A stretch of DNA of 64,000 nt from Chloranthus sessilifolius (lineage: Eukaryota > Streptophyta > Magnoliopsida > Chloranthales > Chloranthaceae). Within the stretch, counting starts at the first letter, position 1; every line of letters begins with the position of its first letter. Position numbers and translations under genes: made by a program. The notes under the pieces were generated by a model, which was not told the origin of the DNA, ran no database searches, and worked only from the letters and a program-made list of their open reading frames with translations. Below, in pieces: positions 1 to 11,095 of the stretch. The DNA is taken from positions 151,671,725 to 151,735,724 of the forward strand of contig CM037588.1 in assembly GCA_021018995.1 (NCBI GenBank). The letters are read 5' to 3'.

Positions 1-1484
1 GACTGACATAAATCATGTTGACTTTTGGGTTGACTTTAAGATTTTTGGAGGATCTTATACCTTCTTTATTGCATCCTTTGTGATGTGTTTTACCTGTTAT
101 ATGGTACCATAGGTGGTACGTGTGGACTTGTGCACAAGGAGCCACGTGGGACCTTGATGCATTGAACAAATGAAGACTTGAGGTAGGGAACACCTTGAAC
201 ATGTACCTTATTTTACAAGAGCATGTATGTAGTGATATAGAATTAAATTCAAATGTTTATTTCTTGAGAAATTGTGAAAAGTGTGTGTGTGTGACATCCA
301 TAAGAGTAATCATGATGAGCCATCCCCAGGGGATGAAGAAGTAAAGAGATAAGAGCATCAGGTGTGATGCAAGTAAATGGATACATCCCAGGGATGTATC
401 CAAGGATTGAATCATGTTTGATAGGGCCTAACTGATATAAGATAACACATTTACACGGTGAATAACTATATGTAAGGCACCGATATTTTTGTTATTTGAG
501 GTTTGATAGGGTACCCCACCGACGTGGCGGGATATTCACGACTGACACGGCAGGATATCCGTGACCGATACGGCGGCGAAACCATAGGCCAGTGCGGAGG
601 CTTATCCATACATAGTAAGCACACCCCAGGGGTGTTGATTGAGACAAGTGAAACCCCGCCACCAATCCCCAGGGGAAAGGGGCTTGGGTACTATTTGTAT
701 TCCCAGGGAATATGGTTAAAACTGTCTATATAGATGACGATGATGGGTATCTCATCGGGGCTCGATGCTATATTGCTCGGGGATTACTTAAGTTGAAAGT
801 TTAAGTTTTGCTTTAGGCCTTTTCAGCATCATTCATGAGTAAATGAAAACATATGTAATCAACAGTAAAACGAAATGCTTTCTAACTGTTTCATCAAAAA
901 ATTGCATAGACACATCATGCATAGCATATCATGGAATATATGTGAGTCATAATTTATATGTTCAACTGTGTTTGTTCCCTATTGAGCTAGGATGTAGCTC
1001 ACCCTATAGACTATACGTCACAAGTCCACTACTAGCAGCTGCCGCGGCTTCAGGAGACGCTGATCCCGGCGAGTCGGACCTTGCGGCTGGTGAAGAGTTG
1101 GAGCCACCTCCAGAGGACTTCTTCTAGAGGACTCTGTTGTGCCACTTTGAGGGATTTTTGGAGAGGTTTTGTACGGCTTGATATGTCAAGCCTTGATTGT
1201 CGTTTAAAACCATGTACATAAGGAGTTGGGATTATTCTTTTGGGACGAACCACCCGTGATGATTTCTATCATCGATGGTTCGGATCGGTTCTCCATTCAT
1301 GCAGAGGCATGAGGGTAGAACTGTCTTTTGGGAAGTAAATTAATATAGATTTAAATTCCGCAATTTCATATATAGTGCTTTTGATGCTTGATGTACCAGT
1401 GTTCCGTGCTTAGCAAAAAGGGCACGGTCAAGATGATCGTGTTGATGGCACGGGTTTCGGGGTGCCGAATTCCGGGCTGTCACA
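1..1484 (+). mobile_element. Tekay-type LTR, 3' part (left end outside window)
   Basis: The segment ends in GGGCTGTCACA at 1484, the same terminus as the Tekay LTRs at 56952-59472 and 13473-16183. It shares their internal landmarks: the ACACGGTGAATAA block near 455-470, the CCACCGACGTGGCGGGATA block near 517-535, the GATGATGGGTATCTC block near 737, and the stem-loop at 984-1000. No primer-binding site follows position 1484, so this is a 3' LTR or a solo LTR rather than a 5' LTR. Short reading frames inside it (for example 503-733) are accidental. Confidence 0.8.
984..1000 (+). other. Conserved LTR stem-loop
   Basis: GAGCTAGGATGTAGCTC forms a 6-bp stem with a 5-nt loop. The same element occurs at equivalent places in four other Tekay LTRs of the window (14020-14036 minus, 21596-21612, 38687-38703, 58958-58974). 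The 58958 copy keeps pairing through a double change. Function unknown. Confidence 0.65.
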
Positions 1485-1566
1485 GATACATATCGGTTTT
1501 TTGGCCAACCGATATGCATCGGCCTCGATACAATATCGGAATCGGTCTCGATATCAGTATCGTCCA
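1485..1566. repeat. Fragment of a CCGATATCGG-rich MITE
   Basis: Directly after the LTR lies a run of alternating ATCGG and CCGAT words. It resembles the MITE inside the gag region at 60608-60837 and the remnants near 4845-4905 and 29290-29510. Ends are not defined, so this is only a fragment call. Confidence 0.4.
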
Positions 1567-1690
1567 TATGGAATCAACATGTGACCGTCTGATAGGTGTG
1601 TCAGGATCTCAAGATCTATTGTTGGAAGATTGGGACGAAAAACAATCTCCAGTATCTGATTCAAGGCAATCAATGATTTTTTATCGTGGT
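1567..1690. repeat. Single arm of the long-TIR repeat family
   Basis: The words CTCAAGATCTATTG, GATTGGGACGAAAAACAATCTCC and ATTCAAGGCAATCAATG match the right-hand arm of the long-TIR elements at 1996-2307 and 26990-27436. The other arm is not adjacent, so this is a one-sided remnant. Confidence 0.45.
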
Positions 1691-1995
1691 TGTAGAGAGA
1701 ACAAAGAATTGGTTGAAGGAGAATGAGATGATAAAGAACTAGAGAAAATCTGACTTGGCTCTGAAGGTGAAGAAGATGAAGAGAGGTCTGTTAGTGTTTC
1801 TTGTTTTGTTGTTAAAGCTGCTTTTAATGTTTATTTTCTTGAATTGCTAAAGTAGATTTGGCAGAGTAGTAAAATATATGGAAAATGACTTTGTCTGCAA
1901 TACATGATTTTTCAGTTTGATTATTACTATAATTATTATTAGGTTAGGGATTTTGCAACCAACGATTCGGTTTATGCAAATGATTGTTCCACCGT
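1691..1995. other. Intergenic, no feature recognised
   Basis: AT-rich sequence with no open frame resembling a protein and no clear terminal repeats. Confidence 0.5.
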
Positions 1996-2307
1996 TAAAA
2001 TTGTTGACTGCTTTGAATCAGACGGTTGAGATCAATTTTCATTTCTTGTCCCAATCTTTCAAACAATAGGTCTTGAGATCACGACCCACCTATCTGACGG
2101 TTAAATGCATGGAATACATCCCCAAAGTGACCCGCAAACTCTTCTCATAGAACGTCATGATCACAATTACTTTGGGGATGTGTGTCACGCAGAATTAACA
2201 TATCTGATATGTGGGACGTGGTCTCAATATCTATTGTGTGAAGGATTGGAACGAAAAATTATCTCCATCATTTGATTCAAGTCAGTCCGCGATTTTAAAA
2301 GTGGAAT
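1996..2307. mobile_element. Non-autonomous DNA element with long terminal inverted repeats
   Basis: The left arm (GTTGACTGCTTTGAATCAGA, then TCCCAATCTTTC and TCTTGAGATCACG) is mirrored by the right arm (GGTCTCAATATCTATTGTG, AAGGATTGGAACG, ATTTGATTCAAGTCAGTC). Arms are around 110 bp, as in Mutator-like MITEs. The family recurs at 2766, 5073, 26990, 46053, 50255 and 53153. No transposase is present. Assignment to MULEs is an inference from arm length; I could not find a clean 9-bp duplication. Confidence 0.5.
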
Positions 2308-2615
2308 CATTAGTTGCGATGACCGAATCTTCAGCAACAAAAACCCATGCTGTTATTATTGTTATTATGAGGTATGGATGAGAGTGCACCCCTAAGCATT
2401 GCAGTCAATCCCGAGGATAGGGTGCTATGGCAAGTTGGGCGAGATCTATCAGGTACCATACAAAATAAATTAGAAAGGATACTTATCCACCGTTTACAAT
2501 ATGTTCAAAGGTAAAGAAATCAATGCATCAAGTTGGGTGGGCATCACCTTAACTTTGACTTATGATTTGAAAGACAAAAAAATTTAAAAGATACATTTTT
2601 TATGGGAAAATTTCA
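2308..2615. other. Intergenic, no feature recognised
   Basis: No coding signal or paired repeat is visible. The sequence reads as background between two inverted-repeat elements. Confidence 0.45.
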
Positions 2616-3322
2616 GAATCGACCACCCTAGTTTGTCACTATCCAGCAGCGGACCTCTAGTTTCACCATTTCCATACCTAAAGCCAAGCCAAGTTAAAAA
2701 GTCCTACATACCCCCAAGGTATGTAAAAGGTGACAAAAACTTGGATAATTCTAAACATCTTAGCATCATTGATTGCTTTGAATCCAAGGCTGAAGATTAT
2801 TTTTTGTCCTAATCTTCTTCAGAATTGATCTTGAGATCATGGGCATGCCATAAGACGATCCATTTTACTAAAAAATGGAGACAAAAATAATGGGGAGCGA
2901 TATCGCTTCTATTGAGGAGTGTCAACACTTCTCGAGAGGAGCCAACGCTCCCTTAGGGGAATGTCAACACTCCTCTAGCGCTCCTTTAGGGGAGCGTCAG
3001 CACTCCTCTTGAAGAGCGTCAACGCTCCTTTAGAGATTGTCAGCTTTCCTCTAGAGAAGCTCCAACGCTCCTCTATACTGACTCTTTTTTTTTTAGTAAA
3101 ATTGATCATTTGATAGTATGCCCATGATCTCGTCGAAGACCAGAATGAAAAATAATCTCCATCATGAGATTCAAAGCAATCAATGATGTTAAGGCTTTTA
3201 GAACCGCTCAAGGGTTTTTATGACTTTTTAACTTGGCTTAACTTCAAGCTGGTCTGTTATGCAAAAGGTGAAATTAGAGGTCCACTGCTGAAAAATGCAA
3301 AACAATGGTGGTCGATTTTAGA
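2616..3322. mobile_element. Long-TIR element with a second long-TIR element nested inside
   Basis: The outer arms pair ATCGACCACC, GCGGACCTCTAGTTTCACC and AAGCCAAGCCAAGTTAAAAAG at the left with their complements at the right (3205-3320). Inside, at about 2766-3196, is a member of the family seen at 1996-2307, recognisable by ATCATTGATTGCTTTGAATC and its mirror ATTCAAAGCAATCAATGATG. The core holds the palindromic array at 2893-3086. No protein is encoded. Confidence 0.55.
2893..3086. repeat. Array of GGAGCGTCAACGCTCC-like units
   Basis: About seven units of the near-palindromic word GGAGCGTCAACGCTCC(TCT), with substitutions, are spaced roughly 20-35 bp apart. The array is the centre of the nested inverted-repeat element. 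It is one of several palindrome clusters in the window, each with its own core word. Confidence 0.65.
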
Positions 3323-3393
3323 TATTTCTCATTTCACACTATAGTTATCAAAATTGACATTTTTTTAAAAGTATATTTTTATTGCACTTTTTT

Positions 3394-3816
3394 TTAAGAG
3401 GCTTTGGGGAGTATACGCCCAGGTGCATCGGATGATCCGTGTGCCTGGTGGCTAGATCACATGTCATGTAGCATGCTCAACCAAAAACAAATCCCATGAG
3501 TTGATCATTCATGAGATATGTGATTTAAAAAAAAAAATTATTTTATAACTTTTTGGCCCTCCGCTTAATGGGTCAAAGATAAGGTAACACTCTAAAACTT
3601 TGGTGCATTGATTTTTGTAACTTTAACCATAGTTTTAACGATGGAAAGTTCATAAAAAGAAAATTTTCTTTTTTGAATCGAATTTGATCTACCATGCCTA
3701 AGTTGCTGTTGAACCCGATCCTCGTGATGGACACTATATGATCGCTACTTGATGGTGGGCGTAGAGAAATCTCTACCCTGGGCGTATAGTCCGTGACCTC
3801 TTTGTAAATAATAAAA
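3394..3816. mobile_element. MITE with AGAGG...GCCCAGG terminal inverted repeats
   Basis: The left end AAGAGGCTTTGGGGAGTATA (then CGCCCAGG) is mirrored by CCTGGGCGTATAGTCCGTGA followed by CCTCTTT at the right. The interior has no coding potential. No convincing target-site duplication was found, so superfamily is open. Confidence 0.5.
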
Positions 3817-5072
3817 TTATACTTTTTTTAAACAAAACTTTAGAAACATGATTAAAACACACTTTTCAATAAGTTTCTATCTTAAACATGATTTTTTATG
3901 ATTTTCTTCCTATTTTTCTTAAATTATTTTAAAATATATGTGGACAAAAATTTCATGGGGATTGGTATCCATTCAAAATTTACTCCGGGAGAAGTTTCTT
4001 AGATAGAGGAAAAATACCGAGAGTTATTTAAAAAGTTTTATTTTGAGGAGATATGACTAATAAATCGATCAAAATACCTAAAATCTGTTATATGAATCAT
4101 TCCAAACGGATAGGGTTTTTTAGGAGACCAATTGGATTGGGAAAGATTCTAGAAAGTTCATTTTGAAATAGGGGAAGAATACCGAGAGAGATTGAGAGAT
4201 TTTAGGGGTTTTATTTGAATAGACTAGTTGGATTAGGATGTTTGTAGGGATATTTTTGATATGATAGGAGTTTTATTTTGAGTAGATTAGTTAGATTAGG
4301 ATGTCTATTGACTTCTTTATGAAGAAAAAAAATAGATAAAAACATGGGAAAAGGTAAATAAGGTGAAAGTTAAAAGTATATGGGGTGATATAGGGATATT
4401 TTGTTCCTAAAAGATATGAAAATGCCAAATTTTCTTTTTGGAAAGAATGGAAACACCAAAATTGACATATAAGGTGTCGGCCAATAGCTACAGACCATGT
4501 AAGTTACCCCACCCGACCACTCACGAGACACATGGGTCAATCTCAAACCGAAATTAACCACTTTGAGCCCTTGTCAGGTGGGCACTCATGTATGGTCCAT
4601 GTTCTCCCTCTCCCTCTCCCTCTCTTTTATGATTACGTAACACTCACTAAGCACACTAAGGGCCCGTTTGGTAACTTGGATGTAGAATACCAACATTTTT
4701 CCATAATCTTGTATTTGCTTGTCAAGTAAAATATAATCCTATATTATACAATTTACCGGATTTCTATAATGTCGATTGTTTAATAGTATTTAGAAATATA
4801 AAGTGTATAATATAAAATTATACAAAATTTTCACCAATGTATAAAATATCGGCCGATATTAATATGTACATTTTGCCCCCGATACATATCAGGGATCGCA
4901 CCCATCTTTGCTACTTTTTTGGTTGTTGCAGTTTTTTTGGTTTTCACATATTTTCCTGTGCTATCATATGATACAACAGTTGCCCACCAGCGCACACATT
5001 TCTCGCAAAGTTAGGGAAAGGGTACCTCTGTTTGCGCCCACCTATTTATTTAAAGGGCCTATATTCCATGAA
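3817..5072. other. Intergenic, AT-rich; MITE scraps only
   Basis: There is no supported gene. A GGGCCCGTTTGG word near 4662, typical of the ends of hAT-like MITEs in plants, and a CCGATAT-rich stretch near 4845-4905 are the only recognisable pieces. Short reading frames here lack family resemblance. Confidence 0.45.
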
Positions 5073-5385
5073 AATCATTGATTGGGTCGGATCAAATGAT
5101 GGTGGTCATAATTCACCCAAATCTTTCACAAAATAGATCTTGTGATCATGGCGCATCTATCAGACAATCAATGTTTGATTATATGTGCCACAAATTTTAA
5201 AAAAAACCCTTGAATTATATGATATACGTTATGCTCAAACGTGATTTTAAGTAATTTTTTGAAATCTGTGATATGTAGAATCAAGAACTTACCTTCCAAT
5301 AAATACTCCATGATATCAAGATTTATTGTGTTGAAGATCTGGGTGAAATATGACCTCCATCATTTTGATCCGTAATTAACAATAT
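5073..5385. mobile_element. Long-TIR non-autonomous element
   Basis: The left arm (ATCATTGATTGGGTCGGATC, TAGATCTTGTGATCATGG) is mirrored by the right arm (CCATGATATCAAGATTTATT, CATTTTGATCCGTAATTAAC). It belongs to the family at 1996-2307 and 26990-27436. Non-coding. Confidence 0.5.
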
Positions 5386-6423
5386 TTAAAGGAGGTGTAA
5401 GAAGCGGTTACTTTCACTAGGTGCGTGAGAACGAACACATGTACATACCTTGGCATTTCTGCCCCGCCTTTTCTCAACTGTCATTTCACAACATTTGGCC
5501 ATTCAAGTCTTATTTTTAAGATTATTCAATCAGAAGTTTGACATGTGTGTATTAGTTTTTCTCATTTTCACAGTTAAAAAATGGGCAACGTCTAGGCACA
5601 ATACAAAGTTCATTATCACTATTTATTTTAGGTAGAAAATCCGTTTCTCCAGGTGTTAGCCACAGATTAATATAGGAGAAAGCGAAATAGAAGGCCTTTT
5701 TCCCTACCTCGAGTCACCAAGGTGATGAGTGCCCATTTCACACATGGTGAGAGATTGGTGTTTTTTCCGGAAAGAGCTGGAACATGATGCGTGGGTCACA
5801 TGCCTTCTAGGCTTGTACTGGTACAAGTTCCTTCAAAGGCCATATAAGAGCAAAGAGGGCGAATATTCAATTGGAAGGCACACCTTGTTGGAACCTTGAG
5901 GTCACTGGTTCATACTTACCTAATTTTAACTAGGGATAATGACTCCTCACCCATATTTAAACACCTGAATGGTGTTTAAATGATCTAACACCATTAAATT
6001 TATACTTTTAGTATGATTTACAATTATGCGATGTGATAGACATCTAGACCAATTTAAATTGTCTATTATGGCAATCTATCACTAAAACATATCTCCGTTC
6101 AAAGAAATATCCCTAATATGAATCATCTATTGAAGAATTTTAATATTAATAATTAAAACTAAAAACAACAACTGATATTATAGTCAATAGATCGGAGGGT
6201 TCAAGTCTCTAAAAAGGTTTGATTTTTGGGCATGTTGTCTTTTAATGTATGATCCATCACTTTGACGGTGTGGATTACACACATCTTTTACCCTTAATGG
6301 TTTATGATCATTTAAATACCATTTTGATTTTTAAATGACGGTTAGGAGAGTCGGGTCCTTTTAACTAACGAAATTCTTAGCTTACTTGGTTAGTATGATA
6401 AGGTCGTAGGTTGATACATGACT
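5386..6423. other. Intergenic, no feature recognised
   Basis: The sequence is AT-rich with no conserved protein and no clear repeat structure. Confidence 0.45.
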
Positions 6424-7010
6424 ATTGTTAAATAGATTATTATATGTGTTATTTGGGACTCTAACTTAAGTTGGCTTGCTCGAGTTAGAATCAAATCTGC
6501 TCGAGCGAGGTGTGCACTCCTCAAGAGCGAGCATACGGGTCAAAGTCGCTCAAGCGGTTTTGGTTCTCGCTCGATCGACCAGCGCACAGTTCGAAGGAAA
6601 AAATTTCGGGCTTTAGTTGCTCGAGCAACTTTGGTTCTCGCTCAAGTGATCCGTGACGTCAAGTTACGTCCCAACTCCGTTTTTTGGGCAGTTTCTCTTG
6701 GGTTAGAAGTAGGATTAAAGACTTTTGTATAAAGGGAAAGCTCATAGACGAATTAATGAGCCTTTGTGTGAAAGAGAAATCATTGTAAAGCTTTGGAAAA
6801 CTTATATAGAGTTTTGAGGAGAACTTTGGTCATGAGTGTTTTTGTATTCTTGTGTAATCACTAATATAGTGGATTATCGCTGCTCGTGGATATAGACATA
6901 TTGCTGAACCACATAAATATTGTCTCTTGTATGTTTGTAATTGATTTTTTTCTATTTTGCGTTCTTATTTGATAGTCCATCGTGAGATCGTTGATTAGTT
7001 TGTGAACTTT
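6424..7010 (+). mobile_element. Ty1/copia-type LTR fragment
   Basis: The stretch around 6868-6935 (TGGATTATCGCTGCTCGTGG, then ATATTGCTGAACCACATAAA, then TTGTCTCTTGTATG) is a signature of many plant copia LTRs downstream of the transcription start. A TATA-like TATAAAGGG lies near 6728. A candidate start TGTTAAATAG is at 6425. The far end and the target duplication are not certain and no copia coding region is present, so this is a solo or truncated LTR. Confidence 0.55.
6478..6660 (+). repeat. CTCGAGC palindrome cluster upstream of the copia TATA box
   Basis: About seven copies of GCTCGAGC-like words (GCTCGAGCGAG, GCTCGAGCAAC, CTCGCTCAAG and variants) lie in 180 bp, ending about 70 bp before the TATA-like sequence. 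The placement resembles the arrays in the Athila-like LTRs at 10985-11095 and 42475-42590. Confidence 0.6.
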
Positions 7011-7852
7011 CAGGGAATAATATGAATGCCCACAAATTTGGATAACATATAAATATTGAATAACTTGGGTGTCCAAACCTCTTAGATCACCCAACTAATC
7101 TCAGGGCCATACATGCCCCAAGTTAGTACTTGTCCGATTAGCATGGGATATAAATCCCTAGGGTGGCCTCATGAAGGATTAGAACTCAAATTGGGTAAGG
7201 TAAATATTCTACTCATTGGAACATCTGAACCATCCGATCCATGTGTTCTAAATAGAATGTTTATAATTTTTTAATGATTAAAATTAAAGTACATATATAA
7301 GATGGTTAGAATCTTTTAAAAGGCATGATTTTTATGGCTGAGACGACTGATTGGCTGCTAGTTGACCTTTTTGGATAGATCAAACTTGTTAGATCGGGTC
7401 AGAATTTTGGCTGCCTAACAGGAAATGGCAAATGCCCGACCCGATCCGACATGATGCTCCAGTGATGATGCCTTCAACGGATTCAATCTTTGCACCAGTG
7501 ATGTTGCCTTCAAACATGAGGCGTTCAGGTTAGGGGTTTAAATACCATGCTTACCTATGAAAAAAATAAAAATACAATTAAAAAAATATATCAAATCCAC
7601 CTTTTGGAATAAAAAGTGAAAGCATTAATGACAGAGAAGTCATTACCATTTTCAGATTGTCCAAATGTGCAAATTCGTGGATTATGCGTTTTACACGTCT
7701 GAAACTCGATGGTTGATGACTTTTATGGGTGTGGGCACACTCTGGTAAGCAGCCCGAGCACCACATGCCAATTCCATCTTGATTTCAATTTGGATTTATG
7801 GGGTGGGGGTGTACCTTAATGGCATGATGTTTTATGGATTGCAGTTAAGATC
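7011..7852. other. Intergenic, no feature recognised
   Basis: No gene or paired repeat could be supported. The frame at 7578-7766 (minus) has no recognisable domain. Confidence 0.45.
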
Positions 7853-8056
7853 AGGGATCAAAATTTAGGCCGAAATGACCGAAATTTTGATCAAAATTAT
7901 CGGTTTCAGTTCCCACCGAAACGATAGTATGAGACCGAAATTTTGGTCATTTTTATATGGGGTTGAAATTTTTAGCTGAAATTCAAATTTTTAGCTAAAA
8001 TTTCGATTTTGATCTCCTCCTAAACCAAAATAAAACCCGAAATTTTAATCCTTGAT
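7853..8056. mobile_element. hAT-like MITE, GGATCAAAATTT family
   Basis: It begins AGGGATCAAAATTTAGGCC and ends GAAATTTTAATCCTTG, the mirror image. The interior is dominated by CCGAAATTT and its complement. The copy at 48427-48628 has the same ends and an exact 8-bp duplication, which supports hAT. The duplication here is not recognisable. Confidence 0.55.
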
Positions 8057-8676
8057 TACGAGATACAAAATCCTGAGTCTTCTTCTTTGGATATAGGAGA
8101 GTTATAATTCCCGAATCTGCTTTTTTGGGTTATTTTGTTGTGTTATGTGTATTTGTGCTTGGAGACTGGTCTAGTACGAGGGTTTTGTGCAGTTACTTTT
8201 TGTTTTGTTTTGTCTAGTCCTCCTAGATGAGCTCCTTACTCATCCAGCGGATTCTTCTTTGTAGTTATTTTTTTTTATTATATATATATTGCCCGGTGAT
8301 TTATCCAATAAAAAAAATGCAAAATCCTGTCGAAATTCAGTGTCACAAATATTTAGTGATCCTGAAATGAATAGAAGTAATCTTTTGACAGGTATAAGCG
8401 AGTAAAGCCAATTGATATGTTGAAATTTTTGTTTGTGAACTAAAACAATCCTTATTTTATATGTGACCCACACATTAAGATTTTATAAAACCTTAAATTG
8501 TAATTATTTGAAACAATAAAAGCATTACTAGAAAGTGAAGAAAACCTTAAAGTTTCATGATTTACACGAGATTCTAATTCCTTTTAGAATATCTTGATGG
8601 GTAGTATTTTTAGCAGGGCATAACTATCTTCATGATATACATATGAGTGGAGTACTCACCTTCATCTTCCTCATAG
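8057..8676. other. Intergenic, no feature recognised
   Basis: AT-rich, with only a short (TA)n tract near 8278-8289. No supported coding region. Confidence 0.45.
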
Positions 8677-8828
8677 CACTATAAAAATAAGGTGTCTCAA
8701 CGGCAGCAAAAATTGTCACTATTAACAAAAAAATCTACCTCTATTAGTCCAATCGTTACTGAAATAACAAGGGTTTTTGTTAATAGCATAAGTTTTAGCT
8801 GCCGCCAATAGTTATATTTTTTGTAGTG
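8677..8828. mobile_element. CACTA-type MITE, copy a
   Basis: The ends are CACTATAAAAATAAG and ATTTTTTGTAGTG, flanked by the 3-bp duplication TAG. A 3-bp duplication with CACTA termini is diagnostic for the CACTA (CMC) superfamily. The interior carries words of the family consensus (GTTAATAGC, GCTGCCGC). Confidence 0.75.
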
Positions 8829-8887
8829 TAGGGAAAAGCTTGGATTACGTGTCAACTGATGAGTATAATCAAAGGTCAAGATCTTCG

Positions 8888-8918
8888 CGCGCGCGCGCGC
8901 ACACACACACACACACAT
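8888..8918. repeat. (GC)n(AC)n microsatellite
   Basis: A run of alternating GC passes directly into alternating AC. The long minus-strand frame over it (8697-8987) is a by-product and not a gene. Confidence 0.9.
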
Positions 8919-9263
8919 AGTATGGGAGCCGGTTAGGTCCTCTAATGGAGGATGGTGACCGTCCTTCAAGATCCACGTGGAGAACAAGTGGATAGTTTAG
9001 ATCAATATTAAAAAATAAATTTCAAAAAAAAATTTTTAAATCCATAAGTCAAAGTTTGACGATTTTCATTGGTCCACATTTCACGATTCAAAATATACAC
9101 GGTGGAGATGAGTTAAATTTTTTTTTTTTTCAAAGATGATCTAAGCAGTGCACCCAAGGTCCATGTGGCACCCAAAAAGTGTTTTGAGTGCCCCGTGGAA
9201 CTCCACATGAAAGGTTAGAGGATGGTGACCGTCCTCCCATGAAAGACGGAGGCCTTTTCCTAT
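8919..9263. repeat. Possible inverted-repeat MITE with GGATGGTGACCGTCC at both ends
   Basis: The semi-palindrome GAGGATGGTGACCGTCCT occurs at about 8946-8963 and again at 9218-9235, with CCACGTGG- and CCACATG-like words on the inner side of each. No target duplication was identified. Confidence 0.35.
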
Positions 9264-9274
9264 ATATATATATA

Positions 9275-9396
9275 CACTATAAAAATAAGATGTTTCAACG
9301 GCACATACGGTTAAGGGCGTAACTGCAATTTTTGGTAGTGACAAGACTAATAGCAGCAGTTTTTGAATGCTATTGATAGTCTTATTTTTTATAGTG
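9275..9396. mobile_element. CACTA-type MITE, copy b
   Basis: The ends are CACTATAAAAATAAG and CTTATTTTTTATAGTG, flanked by the duplication ATA. Same family as 8677-8828; non-coding. Confidence 0.75.
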
Positions 9397-9817
9397 ATAT
9401 ATTTATAGTTTAAGTATTTTATGTTTTGATTAATTATATGCTTAGATCCTAGGACAAGTTTTGGCCTATCGAATACCTAGAATACCTAGATCATGATAAC
9501 CCTCATTACCTAGGATATTTCTAGTTGTTCTAAGCACCTCAATAAGATGCTTATAAGGAAAGTAGTAGCAATTTTAAGCAATTCAATGGATGTCGTGTCC
9601 GTTCGTGCCAGAGGCCAGCTCAATCATTTTTATATAAAAGAATTCATTTGACCTATCCGGTGGAGTTCAGGCCAAATTTAGAAGAACTCATTTGATGTGA
9701 GAAGTGGGTATGTTAAACTAACTTTTTTATAAAGGTTAGAAAAATAGAAAGTAACTTAAATTGAAAATTACGTTTTGAAAATACTTCTAGTACAAATATA
9801 TTGTTTAGACAAAAATG
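9397..9817. other. Intergenic, no feature recognised
   Basis: There is no supported gene. The stretch is AT-rich and ends in the (TA)n tract at 9818-9842. Confidence 0.4.
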
Positions 9818-9844
<27 letters not shown>

Positions 9845-9853
<9 letters not shown>

Positions 9854-10050
9854 ACATTCTAATCAAATAAGAGAAATCAATTTTCAAATGGAAATCATTT
9901 TTTTCACCCTACTCAAATAAAAAAAATTCAATTCCACATGCAATCATTTCACAAGAAACCAATCAGAAAATTGATTTCATTCCTATTGGAAGTTTCCCCG
10001 CAATCAAACTGGAAATCAATCACAATCAGCTATGTGATTATAACCAATTC
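9845..10050. repeat. Dispersed repeat also present at 17140-17345
   Basis: The words GGAAATCATTT, CATTTCACAAGAAACC and AGAAAATTGATTTCATT, then GGAAGTTTCCCCGC, recur in the same order in the terpene synthase intron at 17140-17345. In both places the repeat is followed by a GGCATAGCT element, so the two act as a composite unit. Confidence 0.5.
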
Positions 10051-10074
10051 ATTAGGCTACTATGTGGCAAAGGG

Positions 10075-10554
10075 TTTAGGTTGTGTTTATTAGGCTACAC
10101 TCAGCTATGCTACTATGTGGCATAGCTCTTTATTAGCATCTTGCCAGAGTAAAGTTTACCTACTTTAGCAGATTCTCCTTCTCTTTGCTAAATTTGTGCC
10201 ACCTGCTTTATTAGGTTCCTCTTCTCACTATAAAAAATAAGACTATTAGCGGCATCTTTTTGGAGCAAAAAAGTGCCGCTATTAATAAAAAAACTATTAA
10301 GATTATTAGCAACAAGGGCATTAGCGGCAATTTTTTATTAATAGCGGCAGTTTTTGGGTGCCTCTACTAGTCTTATTTTTTGTAGTGTCTCCATGCTAAC
10401 TCCAGACACAACAGGATTTACTTGCTCTCTGCGCATTCCTTGCTAGAGCATACTTTATTTGCTATGTCAAGTTAGAGAAATGGGACCTGCTAAAGCAAGT
10501 ATATCCCGACTTTGGTCGGGAGCTGACAAAGAGCTATGCCAAATGTAATCTTAA
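10075..10554. mobile_element. GGCATAGCT-type TIR element with a nested CACTA MITE
   Basis: The left end TTTAGGTTGTGTTTATTAGG with GGCATAGCTC nearby is mirrored by GAGCTATGCCAAATGTAATC plus TTAA at the right. A relative occupies 17389-17736. The CACTA MITE at 10226-10387 interrupts it. No transposase. Confidence 0.5.
10226..10387. mobile_element. CACTA-type MITE, copy c
   Basis: The ends are CACTATAAAAAATAAGAC and GTCTTATTTTTTGTAGTG, flanked by the 3-bp duplication TCT. It is well preserved, with GACTATTAGCGGCA at one end and its complement words at the other. Nested in the TIR element at 10075-10554, so younger than it. Confidence 0.8.
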
Positions 10555-10984
10555 TGACTTCGATCATCGAGATGATAGACAGGGAGTACACTGATGAGTA
10601 GTGAAAAATAATGATATTTCACCCCTAAATACCTATATTTAGCCGCCCGATAAAGGTCATCTGATGAAAATTACTATATTTAAAGTATTTCAGGTAAATA
10701 CAATCCAAGTGCATAAAACAACCCAAGAATTCCGAAAATAATGTTAAAATACTGCAATTTTGGGTCATCGAGAACTTAGTGTGACTTGCAGCTCAATTTG
10801 GACCTTCAAGACGTCAGATTCATGAAATTGCTAAAACACAAAAGTTGTAGAGCTCGTCGTCTTCTTTCCAACGCCGCACGAGTCGCCTCAATCCGAGTTT
10901 GGGACAGAACGTTATGGCCAAAATATCAAGACAATGTCTGATACAAAGTTGGGCGGGAGTTCACGAAAATTGCTTTTAGATGTC

Positions 10985-11095
10985 AATCGATTGAGGACTA
11001 AGTGTCAATCGATTGACAGGAGAAGACAACTTTGTCCCTAATTAAAAGTCAATCGATTGAGATTTAATTCTCAATTGATTGAGGTTATTAGGGTT
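10985..11095 (+). repeat. TCAATCGATTGA palindrome cluster in the LTR U3
   Basis: Three exact copies of the palindrome TCAATCGATTGA and one TCAATTGATTGA lie within 110 bp and end about 20 bp before the TATA-like box. The homologous place in the sister LTR (42475-42590) carries different words, GGTCGATGCATCGACC and GGTCGATTAATCGAGG. Confidence 0.8.

Noticed and set aside
503..1127. Two plus-strand frames at the left edge as possible small proteins
   Set aside because: They lie within a non-coding Tekay LTR and are not preserved in the other LTR copies.
8697..8987. 96-codon minus-strand frame
   Set aside because: It spans a CACTA MITE and a (GC)n(AC)n microsatellite and has no domain.
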